Assembly: GCF_032268605.1 (NCBI RefSeq)
Contig: NZ_CP130318.1
Coordinates: forward strand, 4,097,913 to 4,161,912
Direction of reading: 5' to 3'
DNA: 64,000 bases
Source: Paenibacillus aurantius
Lineage (GTDB): Bacteria; Bacillota; Bacilli; Paenibacillales; NBRC-103111
A program made the translations under genes and the position numbers. The notes beneath the pieces were generated by a model. The model was not told where the DNA came from and did not search any database. It was given only the letters and a program-made list of their open reading frames with translations. Positions 15,210 through 23,559 of this stretch are shown here, piece after piece (the first letter of the stretch is position 1; each line of letters starts with the position of its first letter).

Positions 15210-15238
15210 ATCGCTAAACTGCCCTTTAGCTCAATCAA
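15210..15238. repeat. Intercassette core (single)
   Basis: atcgctaaactgCCCTTTAGCtcaatc. The GTTAGC has become TTTAGC, a variant also present at 10825, 16959 and 21360. Confidence 0.65.
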
Positions 15239-15275
15239 GTTGTTTATTCACCCAGTGTAAAAATATGGCCCTTTC

Positions 15276-15752
15276 TTACTCCTGGATTTCAATATCGTGT
15301 TCCTTACACCATTCAATTACTAATTCCTTTATCTTACTTTCTTTGTACTTGTTCCAATGTTTATCAACACCATGTTCTATTACTCCATCTTTAAATCTCC
15401 TAAACGCTCCTCTTCCTTGAATGGCATCATTCAGTTCTTCTCTAATGTCTTCATCCTCTAGAGTCCCGATAAAATCCTGTATGATTTCATATTCGTTGTA
15501 ATCGTTTCTTAACGTGAAGTCAACGTAAACCCCGTCTTCATCCTCAATAATGCTTATTGCTTTTTCTATGTTCTCTCTTTGCCATTCAGGAAAATTTTCA
15601 AGTGGTTTTTCATCTTCTGCAGCCCCAATTTCTTCTCTCATTAATGTAATAACTTCGCCTGTTTTGCTGTTTATAAAAGTAAAAGTATCTTCAATTTGAA
15701 GTTCAATTTCACCGACTAGATCATCCAATTTTACTGGTTCGTTATTCTTCAT
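15276..15752 (-). CDS. UPF0158 family protein
   Basis: 158 residues, very acidic. The family opening VKLDDLVGEIELQIEDTFTF with INSKTGEVITL is clear, followed by a helical part with ENFPEWQRENIEKA and a C-terminal IKELVIEWCKEHDIEI. I chose ATG at 15752 (MKNNEP) because AAAGGGGC lies upstream and the longer reading extends into the intercassette stem. Function is unknown across the family; cytoplasmic. One-gene cassette. Confidence 0.8.
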   Translation of the reverse strand: MKNNEPVKLDDLVGEIELQIEDTFTFINSKTGEVITLMREEIGAAEDEKPLENFPEWQRENIEKAISIIEDEDGVYVDFTLRNDYNEYEIIQDFIGTLEDEDIREELNDAIQGRGAFRRFKDGVIEHGVDKHWNKYKESKIKELVIEWCKEHDIEIQE

Positions 15753-15794
15753 TTGTCTATAAGCCCCTTTCCATTCATACAAACATCTTGTCCA

Positions 15795-15894
15795 AAAAAC
15801 AAACAAAGCTACCCAATCGGCAGCTTTGCACTTGATTTGATTAGATGATACCAATTTTTTGGCCACCAAACTATCGTATCCGTTAGCTTAATCA
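15795..15894. repeat. Intercassette site
   Basis: Stem CAAAGCTACCCAATCGGCAG/CTTTG at 15802-15829, then core B ccaaactatcgtatCCGTTAGCttaatc with GTTAGC at 15882-15887. The left core is degraded. A broken transposase remnant follows the core directly. Confidence 0.75.
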
Positions 15895-15920
15895 GAAGGC
15901 TCAGAACGGCCTTATATCTG

Positions 15921-16094
15921 GCTGTACGGTGTGGTCTGCGCAGCTCACGAAACCAGAAGCTGCGGGCTTATTACGATAATAAAAAGCGTGCTGAAGGCAA
16001 ACCCTTTAAAGTAGCGGTTATTGCTTGTGTAAACAAGCTAATCCAATGGCTTTATGCGGTCTTGACCAAAAAGGAAGCATTTCGTCTAAGTTGA
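15921..16094 (+). pseudogene. IS110-family transposase C-terminal remnant
   Basis: A plus-strand frame reads LRSSRNQKLRAYYDNKKRAE, GKPFKVAVIACVNKLIQWLY, AVLTKKEAF and ends at TGA. This is the C-terminal tail (Transposase_20 end) of an IS110-family transposase. The rest of the element is absent. It lies 30 bp after a core, like the other IS110 copies in the window, so an element probably entered here and was deleted. Confidence 0.8.
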
Positions 16095-16209
16095 GCAAGA
16101 AACACTAACCTTCTTAGGAAAACCTTCCCAAGCCTTAAGGGACGGTTATTTGTCATGTTCTTTTTTCAGTATAACACCGTTGACTTTAACCATTAAGAAT
16201 TAAATATTG

Positions 16210-16240
16210 ACAAGCTATTAGCTAGAATAGCTTAACCCAA
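16210..16240. repeat. Degenerate core downstream of plsY
   Basis: gctattagctagaatagcttaaccc resembles a core (tagcttaaccc) that has decayed. It marks the 3' side of the plsY cassette on the gene strand. Confidence 0.4.
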
Positions 16241-16269
16241 TCATCTTCTTTGGCACAAATAAAATAGTA

Positions 16270-16893
16270 TCAAAGAATAAGTTTACTTTCTTTTCCTGAA
16301 AGCAGTCTTATTATATTTCCCCTATGCCTGAAAATAGTCATAACCGCCATTAAGCATGCAAATAAATAAAAATAAAAGGTATTCCCGAAAACAGGAATAA
16401 ATGAAATAGCCGCAAAAAGCAATGTAGCACATATTGTGCCTAAAGAAACATAACGGGTTAAAGCTACTATTATCACAAAAAAAACAAGGCATAAAAGGGC
16501 CATAACCCAGTTAACCATAAACAGCACAGCCACTGCTGTGAGTGCTCCCTTGCCCCCTTTAAACCCAAAATATAACGGCCAGTTATGCCCTATAACTACA
16601 CCTGCTCCTGCCACTAAAAGACTTACACAATCTTTAGCGTCTCCCGTATAAAAGTAAACGCCAATAAAAAATCCTATATAACAGGCAATTATCCCTTTTA
16701 ATATATCTCCCGCAAGAACAAACACCGCGGCAGATTTCCCAAGTACCCTAAGAGTATTGGTAAGCCCGGCGTTTTTGCTTCCATGGCTTCTTATATCCTT
16801 GCCATATATTTTCCCTACAATCACCGCTGTATTAAGGCTCCCTAGCAGGTAGCCTAAAGCTAAGGCCACAAAAAGCTTTAAGATATCAATCAT
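16270..16893 (-). CDS. plsY: Glycerol-3-phosphate acyltransferase PlsY
   Basis: 207 residues, multi-pass membrane enzyme that moves an acyl group from acyl phosphate to glycerol-3-phosphate, the first step of phospholipid synthesis. Motifs are intact: GYLLGSLNTAVIVGK, HGSKNAGLTNTLRVLGK, GHNWPLYFGFKGGKGA and the closing FRHRGNIIRLLSGKE. Like lspA, this is normally a core chromosomal gene. Here it stands alone between intercassette cores, with lower GC than its surroundings, which suggests acquisition as an extra copy. GAGAAGAGAC precedes ATG at 16893. Confidence 0.93.
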   Translation of the reverse strand: MIDILKLFVALALGYLLGSLNTAVIVGKIYGKDIRSHGSKNAGLTNTLRVLGKSAAVFVLAGDILKGIIACYIGFFIGVYFYTGDAKDCVSLLVAGAGVVIGHNWPLYFGFKGGKGALTAVAVLFMVNWVMALLCLVFFVIIVALTRYVSLGTICATLLFAAISFIPVFGNTFYFYLFACLMAVMTIFRHRGNIIRLLSGKESKLIL

Positions 16894-16948
16894 GTCTCTT
16901 CTCCCGTGAAATTATTTATTACGATTTATATTCTTCATAGCACCAAGC

Positions 16949-18829
16949 TATCCTGCCCTTTAGCTTAATGCCTCCCGCCTTCCAGTCCTATACTTTATTT
17001 TAACAATCAGATTTCCTCAAGATGTAGGCGAAAGACGCCCCATGTGAAGATTCAGGATGAAATTCAAGACATATTAGAATTTGGACGAGAGCAAGCAGAG
17101 AACCTTCTCGTCAAAGACAAGAATAAATCACCATCGAAAAAGCTAAGCACAATAAGGTTTCCCGTATCTTTTATACTTCTTTCTTGCCCACAGGGATGAA
17201 ACCTTTGGGGATATTTCTCGTCTATTGTAGCAAGAACAGAATGAAGGAGTGGCGGCTATCAGACGGCTTTCGAATGCAGTATGCGTAATGTTGTTAACGA
17301 TCGTGTTATTGTCCGGATGCCGGGGCATTGGCGGGCAAGCGATCATTGATTGGGCCGATTTCCTGAAGCTGAACGGGATTTCGTACAGCCATTACTGGTA
17401 TGCTGCCTTGACGGATCCAGCGAAAATAGGTGGTAAAGTTGGTGAGGTTGCGTTCCAAGTCGCGGACAATGTCCACAATCCGGGTTATAAGACGAAGAAT
17501 GGGGATGCCGCATTCCTGGCCAAAGGAACCGTCGTTTATGCAGTAGAGGGTTATTCTGATCATTCCGTCGTAGCCGTCAAGGATCCGAAAGCCTTCAACG
17601 GCTATCGGCTGTATGCGAACGACCAAAAAATTCAGGAGCTGTCCGCATCGCTTGAGCCAGTAGAGCAAACCGTGAAAAGGGCGATTATTTATAAGGAGTC
17701 TTCAGACGATAAGCCGATTGTGGATGTCCAGGGCGTGAGCGCTTCGTTCTTTGTTTCGCTCCTAAAGCGCAGCGAGGATCGGGAAAGCTACACGCCGAGC
17801 CGAACGAACGGTGATCCGAAAATGTACCGATTTGTAATCGATACGGGAAAATCGATCGGCTACTCGAATATCGTCCTTGACGATGGAGTAAGCTTTTATT
17901 GGCAAGACCGGAACACCAAGCTACTGCCTAGCGAATTTGCCTATTACTTTGCGGAACCGCGTAGACCAGTGTTCCGGTGGGCGATATCGAATTTACGCTG
18001 CCGCGCAGCTCTTTAACGCTGGCGACAGGAGAACAGATCAAGCAGGACGGTTCGACGAACAATATTACAGTTTTGTCGCGAGATGGGAAAACAGAGCGAT
18101 ATGTATTTCCGGCTGAAGCTTACGATAATCTGCTCAAACGCGTGCAGTTGGAGAACCCAGGCAGTGGAGAGTCAAAGACGATCCTTTACTGGGCGTCCCG
18201 ACCGACGCCGGTCAATGACGGCAGAGCCATTGCGTTCGAGTCGAACAAGAATGCTGTTCTAACCAAGAAGCAAACGTTCAGCATCCATCTCGTCAATGCC
18301 GACGGGACGGGCGAGAAAGTACTTGTCGACGGCGCCAAGTACGGCTATGCGGTACTGCTGGATAGCTTCGGAAGCAGGCTCGTCGCAGAGAGCGAAGATC
18401 GATCGGTACTCGATATCGACGTCGTAACGGGCGCCATTCGCAAGCATGAAGTAAACGGTCATCTCGATGCTCTGTCGAAAGACGGGCGTTACGTGCTATA
18501 CCGGGGTATGGACAGTGATGTGCTGGTCGGCCGCAAGCTGTGGGTAATCGATCTGGAAACGGGGCAAAAGACTGCGGCCGGCGACGTGCCACAGGATTAT
18601 ATCTACAATAAGGGAATCAAATAGAGGGTGGTTTCGAATGTCGCGATTTTCATTCTATCCTCCCTCAGTTCCCACAACGCTTTTCAGCATTGGCTTGAAC
18701 AAAGTTACACACTTTTATCATCATTGCAACTGTATCCAGGTTATTTTCTAAATTCCAGTATTGTTCCTAATTAGACAGGCTGTCGGTTTTTTCCGGCAGC
18801 CTTGTCATTGAAGTATCGTGCCCGTTAGC
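16949..18829 (+). repeat. Duplicated cassette, copy 1 (core to core, 1,881 bp)
   Basis: Identical in length to 21350-23230, with about ten differences. Similarity starts at tatcctgccctttagc and ends at tatcgtgcccGTTAGC; sequences outside differ completely. The unit thus equals one cassette plus its site. The first ~300 bp is a leader without a recognisable gene (one ~50-codon open stretch containing DILEFGREQAENLLV). Relative to copy 2 it carries a 1-bp deletion in the gene. Confidence 0.93.
17249..18624 (+). pseudogene. Lipoprotein gene, frameshifted copy of 21650-23026
   Basis: The gene starts at GTG 17249 after GAAGGAG and encodes a lipoprotein (lipobox LLSGC) of unknown family with a TolB-like repeat end. 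A single G is missing at about 17979 compared with copy 2 (gttccggtggg versus gttccgggtggg), so the frame breaks after ~245 residues and resumes in another phase up to 18624. The rest is nearly identical to copy 2. It runs on the plus strand, against nearly all other cassette genes. Confidence 0.88.
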
Positions 18830-18832
18830 ACA
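18765..18832. repeat. Intercassette site (end of duplicated cassette, copy 1)
   Basis: Stem GACAGGCTGTCGG / CCGGCAGCCTTGTC (18774-18807), core B gaagtatcgtgcCCGTTAGCac. A further hairpin, AAGGCTA...TAGCCTTT at 18836-18863, follows. Confidence 0.85.
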
Positions 18833-18915
18833 AATAAGGCTAACGGTCTTGCCCATAGCCTTTCAAATAGATAACTCGTGACATATTACCGTAGGAGGGG
18901 CTAATGTGTATTCGT

Positions 18916-19254
18916 CTAACTATCGTTGCCCAGGTTTCCCCATCGTTCCAAAAGCCAGCCATTTTCTAATATATCATCATCCGTGAGCTTGCCCAATTTC
19001 ATCTTGGCCAGAAGTACGAGTTCTCTCCGATTTGTATACTCAAAGTCCTTGTATATTTCTTGATTCTTTTTATGGAATAGGTGAATCAGTTCAGTAAGCT
19101 CGAAATATGGCAATGTCCCCTGCTTCCATTCCAAAAACGACTGATACAACGGTTCCAGGGCTTGTTCCGTAACCATTTTATGATACTCATCTAGAAGTTC
19201 TCTTTCTTGCTGTTTTTTTAGTTTTGCACCCGACTTATTCTCCACCCTCATCAT
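18916..19254 (-). CDS. Hypothetical helical protein
   Basis: 112 residues, highly charged and predicted all-helical: KLKKQQERELLDEYHKMVTE, then a conserved-looking LEWKQGTLPYFELTELIHLF and a helix-rich NRRELVLLAKMKLGKLTDDD end. No signal peptide or membrane segment. Its stop is a TAG at 18916 in gtctaactatcg. I do not recognise a function. It is a one-gene cassette between the core at 18824 and the IS110-interrupted core at 19341. Confidence 0.6.
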   Translation of the reverse strand: MMRVENKSGAKLKKQQERELLDEYHKMVTEQALEPLYQSFLEWKQGTLPYFELTELIHLFHKKNQEIYKDFEYTNRRELVLLAKMKLGKLTDDDILENGWLLERWGNLGNDS

Positions 19255-19327
19255 CCTTTGTTCTGGTTATTAAACTCTTACCCTTTATCCTCTTTCTGAG
19301 AAAGCCAGTAGCCGATCGATAATTTCA

Positions 19328-19345
19328 AACTCTCGTGCCCGTTAG
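19328..19345. repeat. Intercassette core interrupted by IS110 copy A
   Basis: aactctcgtgcCCGTTAG is followed directly by gattcctgg, the left end of an IS110-family element. The right half of the core is not adjacent. Confidence 0.8.
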
Positions 19346-19385
19346 GATTCCTGGAGAGCGTTAATTTTGCGCTTTGCACAAAAAC

Positions 19386-19452
19386 GAGCGACTCCGGTAC
19401 GATGGGGTAGTCACGGGTTCATAGCCCTTTAGCCATCTTAAGGAGGTCGCTC
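19386..19452 (+). other. Structured leader of IS110 copy A
   Basis: GAGCGACTCC pairs with GGAGGTCGCTC around a ~46-nt interior that includes CACGGG and AGCCCTTTAGCC. The right arm contains the transposase ribosome site. Counterparts are in the other three copies (see findings). Confidence 0.55.
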
Positions 19453-19456
19453 TAGC

Positions 19457-19676
19457 TTGAAGTTTAAAGCTCAAGCCAAACAAAATCAACTGCTCGAACA
19501 CATTTCAACTCGGCACCTTGTCGTCGGCATTGACATCGCCCAGCAGTCCCATGTTGCTCGCGCCGTCAACTTCCGTGGGATCCTGCTTGGCACTCCTCTC
19601 CATTTCTCTAACGACGATGCCGGCTTCAATCAACTGCTGCAGTGGATGAAAGATCTGCAGGGGACGCATCAACTGG
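19457..19676 (+). pseudogene. IS110 transposase, N-terminal fragment
   Basis: TTG at 19457 opens a frame with the RuvC-like N-terminus HLVVGIDIAQQSHVARAVNF, containing the first catalytic Asp, and breaks after about 73 residues. It lacks the DEDD remainder and the Transposase_20 domain, so it cannot be active. Confidence 0.85.
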
Positions 19677-19714
19677 AACAAGCGGTCGATGATGTCGGCC
19701 CTAATTGTCGTTGC

Positions 19715-19743
19715 GTTAATGTTCCCAGTTAGCATAACCCATC
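19715..19743. repeat. Intercassette core
   Basis: gttaatgttccCAGTTAGCataaccc, GTTAGC at 19728-19733, seven bases before the stop of the next gene. Confidence 0.75.
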
Positions 19744-19749
19744 AAGATT

Positions 19750-20748
19750 CTAAATCTCATTCAGCCATCCTTCAATTTCATTAATTTTCTCCGCATAACG
19801 CTTAATATTTAGTATGGTACCAGAAACTTGTTGCGTCCCCGCTTTCTGTTCATCTTGATCCGTGCAATCAATCCATAAAGACCGCTTTAGACAATATTCT
19901 AACCAGTCTAACTTCCCCAAAAATCCACTTGCTAGTATCATTCTCCAGTTTGCGTGGATCTCGTTTTGTACTGTTCCTTTATAGCCATCTATGAAAGATA
20001 AGAACTTGTCTTGGTCAATCTCGCCCGCTCCATTTTCAGACCAATAAATAGCCGTTTCAATTAGGTCTTGTTTAGGGTTTCTATACCCTGCACATTCCCA
20101 ATCAATTAGGACTGGGCTATCATTCCACAAGACATTTTTAGGGTCTAGGTCGCCATGACTGATGACCATATCCGTTGAAATTTGCATGGCTGAATTTATA
20201 GCTTCGACATTCCAATCGTTAAGCATTTGACTGTTTTCAAATAATAAACTTGTCCATTCGGCATTACTCTCTTGTCCTTTTTTCAGATAGAAGTTCCAGT
20301 CAGTTAGTCGACGTTCTTCAGACGAATTATTAACTATCCCGAGGTCTGAAAAATCCCCCATATGTAGAGAAGAAAGAATGCTGCCCATTGTTTTGCAATG
20401 ACCCGAATTTATTTCACTATGCTTAAGGCTTTTGCCATCCAGCCATTCAAATACGAGACAGAATTGCTGATCCACTTGTTGAATAGAGGCACCATTAAAA
20501 GTCTTAGCCGGAAGAGCAGGTACAAAATTTGCAGCACGATTAGCGATGAGTTCTGATCTTATGAAGTTTTCCATGGCCGTTGGTCTGGCCATAATTTCAG
20601 GATTTAATGCCTTGACTACATATCTACCTGAGGTGGTTTGTATTGCATACATACGATGTAATAAACCGCCTGATAACGCATGAGGGGCAATTTCTAAATC
20701 ACCAAGCCCTAATTCATTACATAGAATCTCAATTTGACGAGGGTCCAT
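19750..20748 (-). CDS. APH-like phosphotransferase
   Basis: 332 residues of the aminoglycoside/choline kinase fold. The catalytic loop is MVISHGDLDPKNVLWNDSPV with LIDWECAG as the Mg-binding motif (about residues 198-225). The nucleotide-binding lobe has GGLLHRMYAIQT and YVVKALNPEI with the conserved Lys. The real phosphoryl acceptor is unknown; resistance is possible but cannot be claimed. I chose ATG at 20748 after GGAAGGTG; 12 upstream codons are in frame but lie before the ribosome site. Confidence 0.83.
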   Translation of the reverse strand: MDPRQIEILCNELGLGDLEIAPHALSGGLLHRMYAIQTTSGRYVVKALNPEIMARPTAMENFIRSELIANRAANFVPALPAKTFNGASIQQVDQQFCLVFEWLDGKSLKHSEINSGHCKTMGSILSSLHMGDFSDLGIVNNSSEERRLTDWNFYLKKGQESNAEWTSLLFENSQMLNDWNVEAINSAMQISTDMVISHGDLDPKNVLWNDSPVLIDWECAGYRNPKQDLIETAIYWSENGAGEIDQDKFLSFIDGYKGTVQNEIHANWRMILASGFLGKLDWLEYCLKRSLWIDCTDQDEQKAGTQQVSGTILNIKRYAEKINEIEGWLNEI

Positions 20749-20805
20749 TCTATATTCACCTTCCCACCAACTTCTTCCATACAAGTAATGTACATGTTCT
20801 ATGAG

Positions 20806-20902
20806 ACAATTACGTTATCCTGCCTTAACGAAAAAAGGAGCAGCTGCCGCGGCGGCAAACTACTCCATGGAACTTTGAACTAACGTACCCGTTAGCGGAA
20901 TC
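20806..20902. repeat. Intercassette site (GGAGCAGC stem type)
   Basis: Left core reads ttatcctgccttaacg, i.e. core A with CGTTAGC deleted. Stem GGAGCAGCTGCCGCGG...CTACTCC at 20837-20866. Core B aactaacgtacCCGTTAGCgg with GTTAGC at 20891-20896. Confidence 0.83.
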
Positions 20903-20913
20903 ACCGCACTGAT

Positions 20914-21304
20914 TTAACTTCGTCGTACAACTTCCCCCAATATAGATGGCATGTTGTTTTCAAACTGCTGTAATAGTTCCGCTCCAAAAACAGAAATTGT
21001 GTTTTCCCATGGGTGTCCTAAGTATCCCCATTTGAATTCTTTATGTAAGTAAAAATAATAATCACCGTCTGGGTAAAAGGATATTGTCCAATTCGCCGAT
21101 CCTTTTTCCAAGTGGGGATTATACAAAAAGGACTCTTGCTGCCAGTCCAAAGCAAAGACATATTCATCTGGTTCAGTTATTGCTTTTAGAGAGTTGACAC
21201 ACTTCTCATCATACTGTGAATACTTGGGTTAAAATTGAAAACCTCGTAGAACTTATCCAAACAATGCGATATTGCTCATCAGTCAATGGAATCCAATTCC
21301 CCAT
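20914..21304 (-). pseudogene. DUF2716-like protein gene with two frameshifts
   Basis: The C-terminal frame encodes DWQQESFLYNPHLEKGSANW, TISFYPDGDYYFYLHKEFKW and GYLGHPWENTISVFG. Upstream, the same protein continues in two other frames: an ATG at 21304 opens MGNWIPLTDEQYRIVW, then DKFYEVFNFNPSIHS in a second phase, then CVNSLKAITEPDEYVFALD in the final phase. Two small indels therefore disrupt it. Composition recalls DUF2716. AGGTACTTTAAATG is a usable start context. The gene is probably dead. Confidence 0.68.
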
Positions 21305-21349
21305 TTAAAGTACCTCCCACTGCCTTTTTCCCTTATCTTACCATTAAAT

Positions 21350-23230
21350 TATCCTGCCCTTTAGCTTAATGCCTCCCGCCTTCCAGTCCTATACTTTATT
21401 TTAACAATCAGATTTCCTCAAGATGTAGGCGAAAGACGCCCCATGTGAAGATTCAGGATGAAATTCAAGACATATTAGAATTTGGACGAGAGCAAGCAGA
21501 GAACCTTCTCGTCAAAGACAAGAATAAATCACCATCGAAAAAGCTAAGCACAATAAGGTTTCCCGTATCTTTTATACTTCTTTCTTGCCCACAGGGATGA
21601 AACCTTTGGGGATATTTCTCGTCTATTGTAGCAAGAACAGAATGAAGGAGTGGCGGCTATCAGACGGCTTTCGAATGCAGTATGCGTAATGTTGTTAACG
21701 ATCGTGTTATTGTCCGGATGCCGGGGCATTGGCGGGCAAGCGATCATTGATTGGGCCGATTTCCTGAAGCTGAACGGGATTTCGTACAGCCATTACTGGT
21801 ATGCTGCCTTGACGGATCCAGCGAAAATAGGTGGTAAAGTTGGTGAGGTTGCGTTCCAAGTCGCGGACAATGTCCACAATCCGGGTTATAAGACGAAGAA
21901 TGGGGATGCCGCATTCCTGGCCAAAGGAACCGTCGTTTATGCAGTAGAGGGTTATTCTGATCATTCCGTCGTAGCCGTCAAGGATCCGAAAGCCTTCAAC
22001 GGCTATCGGCTGTATGCGAACGACCAAAAAATTCAGGAGCTGTCCGCATCGCTTGAGCCAGTAGAGCAAACCGTGAAAAGGGCGATTATTTATAAGGAGT
22101 CTTCAGACGATAAGCCGATTGTGGATGTCCAGGGCGTGAGCGCTTCGTTCTTTGTTTCGCTCCTAAAGCGCAGCGAGGATCGGGAAAGCTACACGCCGAG
22201 CCGAACGAACGGTGATCCGAAAATGTACCGATTTGTAATCGATACGGGAAAATCGATCGGCTACTCGAATATCGTCCTTGACGATGGAGTAAGCTTTTAT
22301 TGGCAAGACCGGAACACCAAGCTACTGCCTAGCGAATTTGCCTATTACTTTGCGGAACCGCGTAGACCAGTGTTCCGGGTGGGCGATATCGAATTTACGC
22401 TGCCGCGCAGCTCTTTAACGCTGGCGACAGGAGAACAGATCAAGCAGGACGGTTCGACGAACAATATTACAGTTTTGTCGCGAGATGGGAAAACAGAGCG
22501 ATATGTATTTCCGGCTGAAGCTTACGATAATCTGCTCAAACGCGTGCAGTTGGAGAACCCAGGCAGTGGAGAGTCAAAGACGATCCTTTACTGGGCGTCC
22601 CGACCGACGCCGGTCAATGACGGCAGAGCCATTGCGTTCGAGTCGAACAAGAATGCTGTTCTAACCAAGAAGCAAACGTTCAGCATCCATCTCGTCAATG
22701 CCGACGGGACGGGCGAGAAAGTACTTGTCGACGGCGCCAAGTACGGCTATGCGGTACTGCTGGATAGCTTAGGAAGCAGGCTCGTCGCAGAGAGCGAAGA
22801 TCGATCGGTACTCGATATCGACGTCGTAACGGGCGCCATTCGCAAGCATGAAGTAAACAGTCATCTCGAAGCTCTGTCGAAAGACGGGCGTTACGTGCTA
22901 TACCGGGGTATGGACAGTGATGTGCTGGTCGGCCGCAAGCTGTGGGTAATCGATCTGGAAACGGGGCAAAAGACTGCGGCCGGCGACGTGCCGCAGGATT
23001 ATATCTACAATAAGGGAATCAAATAGAGGGTGGTTTCGAATGTCGCGATTTTCATTCTATCCTCCCTCAGTTCCCACAACGCTTTTCAGCATTGGCTTGA
23101 ACAAAGTTACACACTTTTCTCATCATTGCAACTGTATCCAGGTTATTTTCTAAATTCCAGTATTGTTCTAGTTAGACAGGCTGTCGGTTTTTGCCGGCAG
23201 CCTTGTCATTGAAGTATCGTACCCGTTAGC
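21350..23230 (+). repeat. Duplicated cassette, copy 2 (core to core, 1,881 bp)
   Basis: Begins at tatcctgccctttagc and ends at tatcgtaccCGTTAGC. Outside these points the two copies share nothing: ttagtcaaac follows here, acaaataagg in copy 1. The internal ~300-bp leader (21366-21649) has no recognised gene. Its gene is intact. Copy 2 is 2.5 kb away from copy 1, with unrelated cassettes between. Confidence 0.93.
21650..23026 (+). CDS. Lipoprotein with TolB-like repeats, unknown function
   Basis: 458 residues from a GTG 5 nt after GAAGGAG. Signal peptide with lipobox (VMLLTIVLLSGC, Cys24) predicts an extracytoplasmic lipoprotein. The middle (about 30-270) is unrecognised. The end (about 300-450) contains β-propeller-like units: IHLVNADGTGEKVLVDG, RLVAESEDRSVLDIDVVTGA, DGRYVLYRGMDSDVLVGRKL and LWVIDLETGQKTAAG, as in TolB/WD40-type folds. 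It is the only intact cassette gene on the plus strand. Its GC content is higher than that of neighbours. Copy 1 is frameshifted. Confidence 0.75.
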   Translation: MAAIRRLSNAVCVMLLTIVLLSGCRGIGGQAIIDWADFLKLNGISYSHYWYAALTDPAKIGGKVGEVAFQVADNVHNPGYKTKNGDAAFLAKGTVVYAVEGYSDHSVVAVKDPKAFNGYRLYANDQKIQELSASLEPVEQTVKRAIIYKESSDDKPIVDVQGVSASFFVSLLKRSEDRESYTPSRTNGDPKMYRFVIDTGKSIGYSNIVLDDGVSFYWQDRNTKLLPSEFAYYFAEPRRPVFRVGDIEFTLPRSSLTLATGEQIKQDGSTNNITVLSRDGKTERYVFPAEAYDNLLKRVQLENPGSGESKTILYWASRPTPVNDGRAIAFESNKNAVLTKKQTFSIHLVNADGTGEKVLVDGAKYGYAVLLDSLGSRLVAESEDRSVLDIDVVTGAIRKHEVNSHLEALSKDGRYVLYRGMDSDVLVGRKLWVIDLETGQKTAAGDVPQDYIYNKGIK

Positions 23231-23233
23231 TTA
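23165..23233. repeat. Intercassette site (end of duplicated cassette, copy 2)
   Basis: tctaGTTAGacagg, stem GACAGGCTGTCGG / CCGGCAGCCTTGTC (23175-23208), core B aagtatcgtaccCGTTAGCtta. TTA is the stop of the next minus-strand gene. Confidence 0.87.
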
Positions 23234-23458
23234 GTCAAACGATTTATTCCTTAGAAGTCTAATCATTACTTGTCCTATAAATAATAATCCTAAGACTACC
23301 AATAATATTGCCACGAAATTCGGTAAGACCATCATTATCCCACTTCCTTGGTCAGGTCCTCCGCTTTCTTCTAAGATCTTGTTCCACCACATGTAACCTT
23401 TAGCACCCAGAAGCATACATAAGACACCAAATAATAAGCGTAATAGGGTGAACGGCAT
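23231..23458 (-). CDS. Small two-helix membrane protein
   Basis: 75 residues with two predicted transmembrane segments: TLLRLLFGVLCMLLGAKGY (about 4-22) and LPNFVAILLVVLGLLFIGQV (about 45-64). They are joined by a short loop KILEESGGPDQGSG and end in a basic tail. AGGAGATAG precedes ATG at 23458. The stop is formed by the TTA after core B. No family recognised; membrane location is inferred from hydropathy. Confidence 0.65.
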   Translation of the reverse strand: MPFTLLRLLFGVLCMLLGAKGYMWWNKILEESGGPDQGSGIMMVLPNFVAILLVVLGLLFIGQVMIRLLRNKSFD

Positions 23459-23479
23459 TGCTACCTATCTCCTTTCACC

Positions 23480-23525
23480 TGTTGACGTTACTGCATTTCT
23501 GCCTGTTATCGCAGCAGTGAAACGT
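23480..23525. repeat. Degenerate intercassette site
   Basis: tgcatttctgcctGTTATCgcagcagtgaaacg resembles core A (ctgcccgttagcgcagc). A weak CACTGCT pairing is possible. Right core not evident. Confidence 0.4.
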
Positions 23526-23559
23526 ATTGTTTCATCGTTGCACTCTTTTTCAATAACAC

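Larger units (their letters stand above)
19346..19676 (+). mobile_element. IS110-family element, copy A (left-end fragment)
   Basis: From gattcctggagagcg at the core through the leader and ~73 codons of transposase, nearly identical to copy B at 50751. The element is truncated after MKDLQGTHQL at about 19676; the following ~45 bp up to the core at 19728 is unrelated. The insertion point in the core is the same as that of copy B. Confidence 0.88.
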
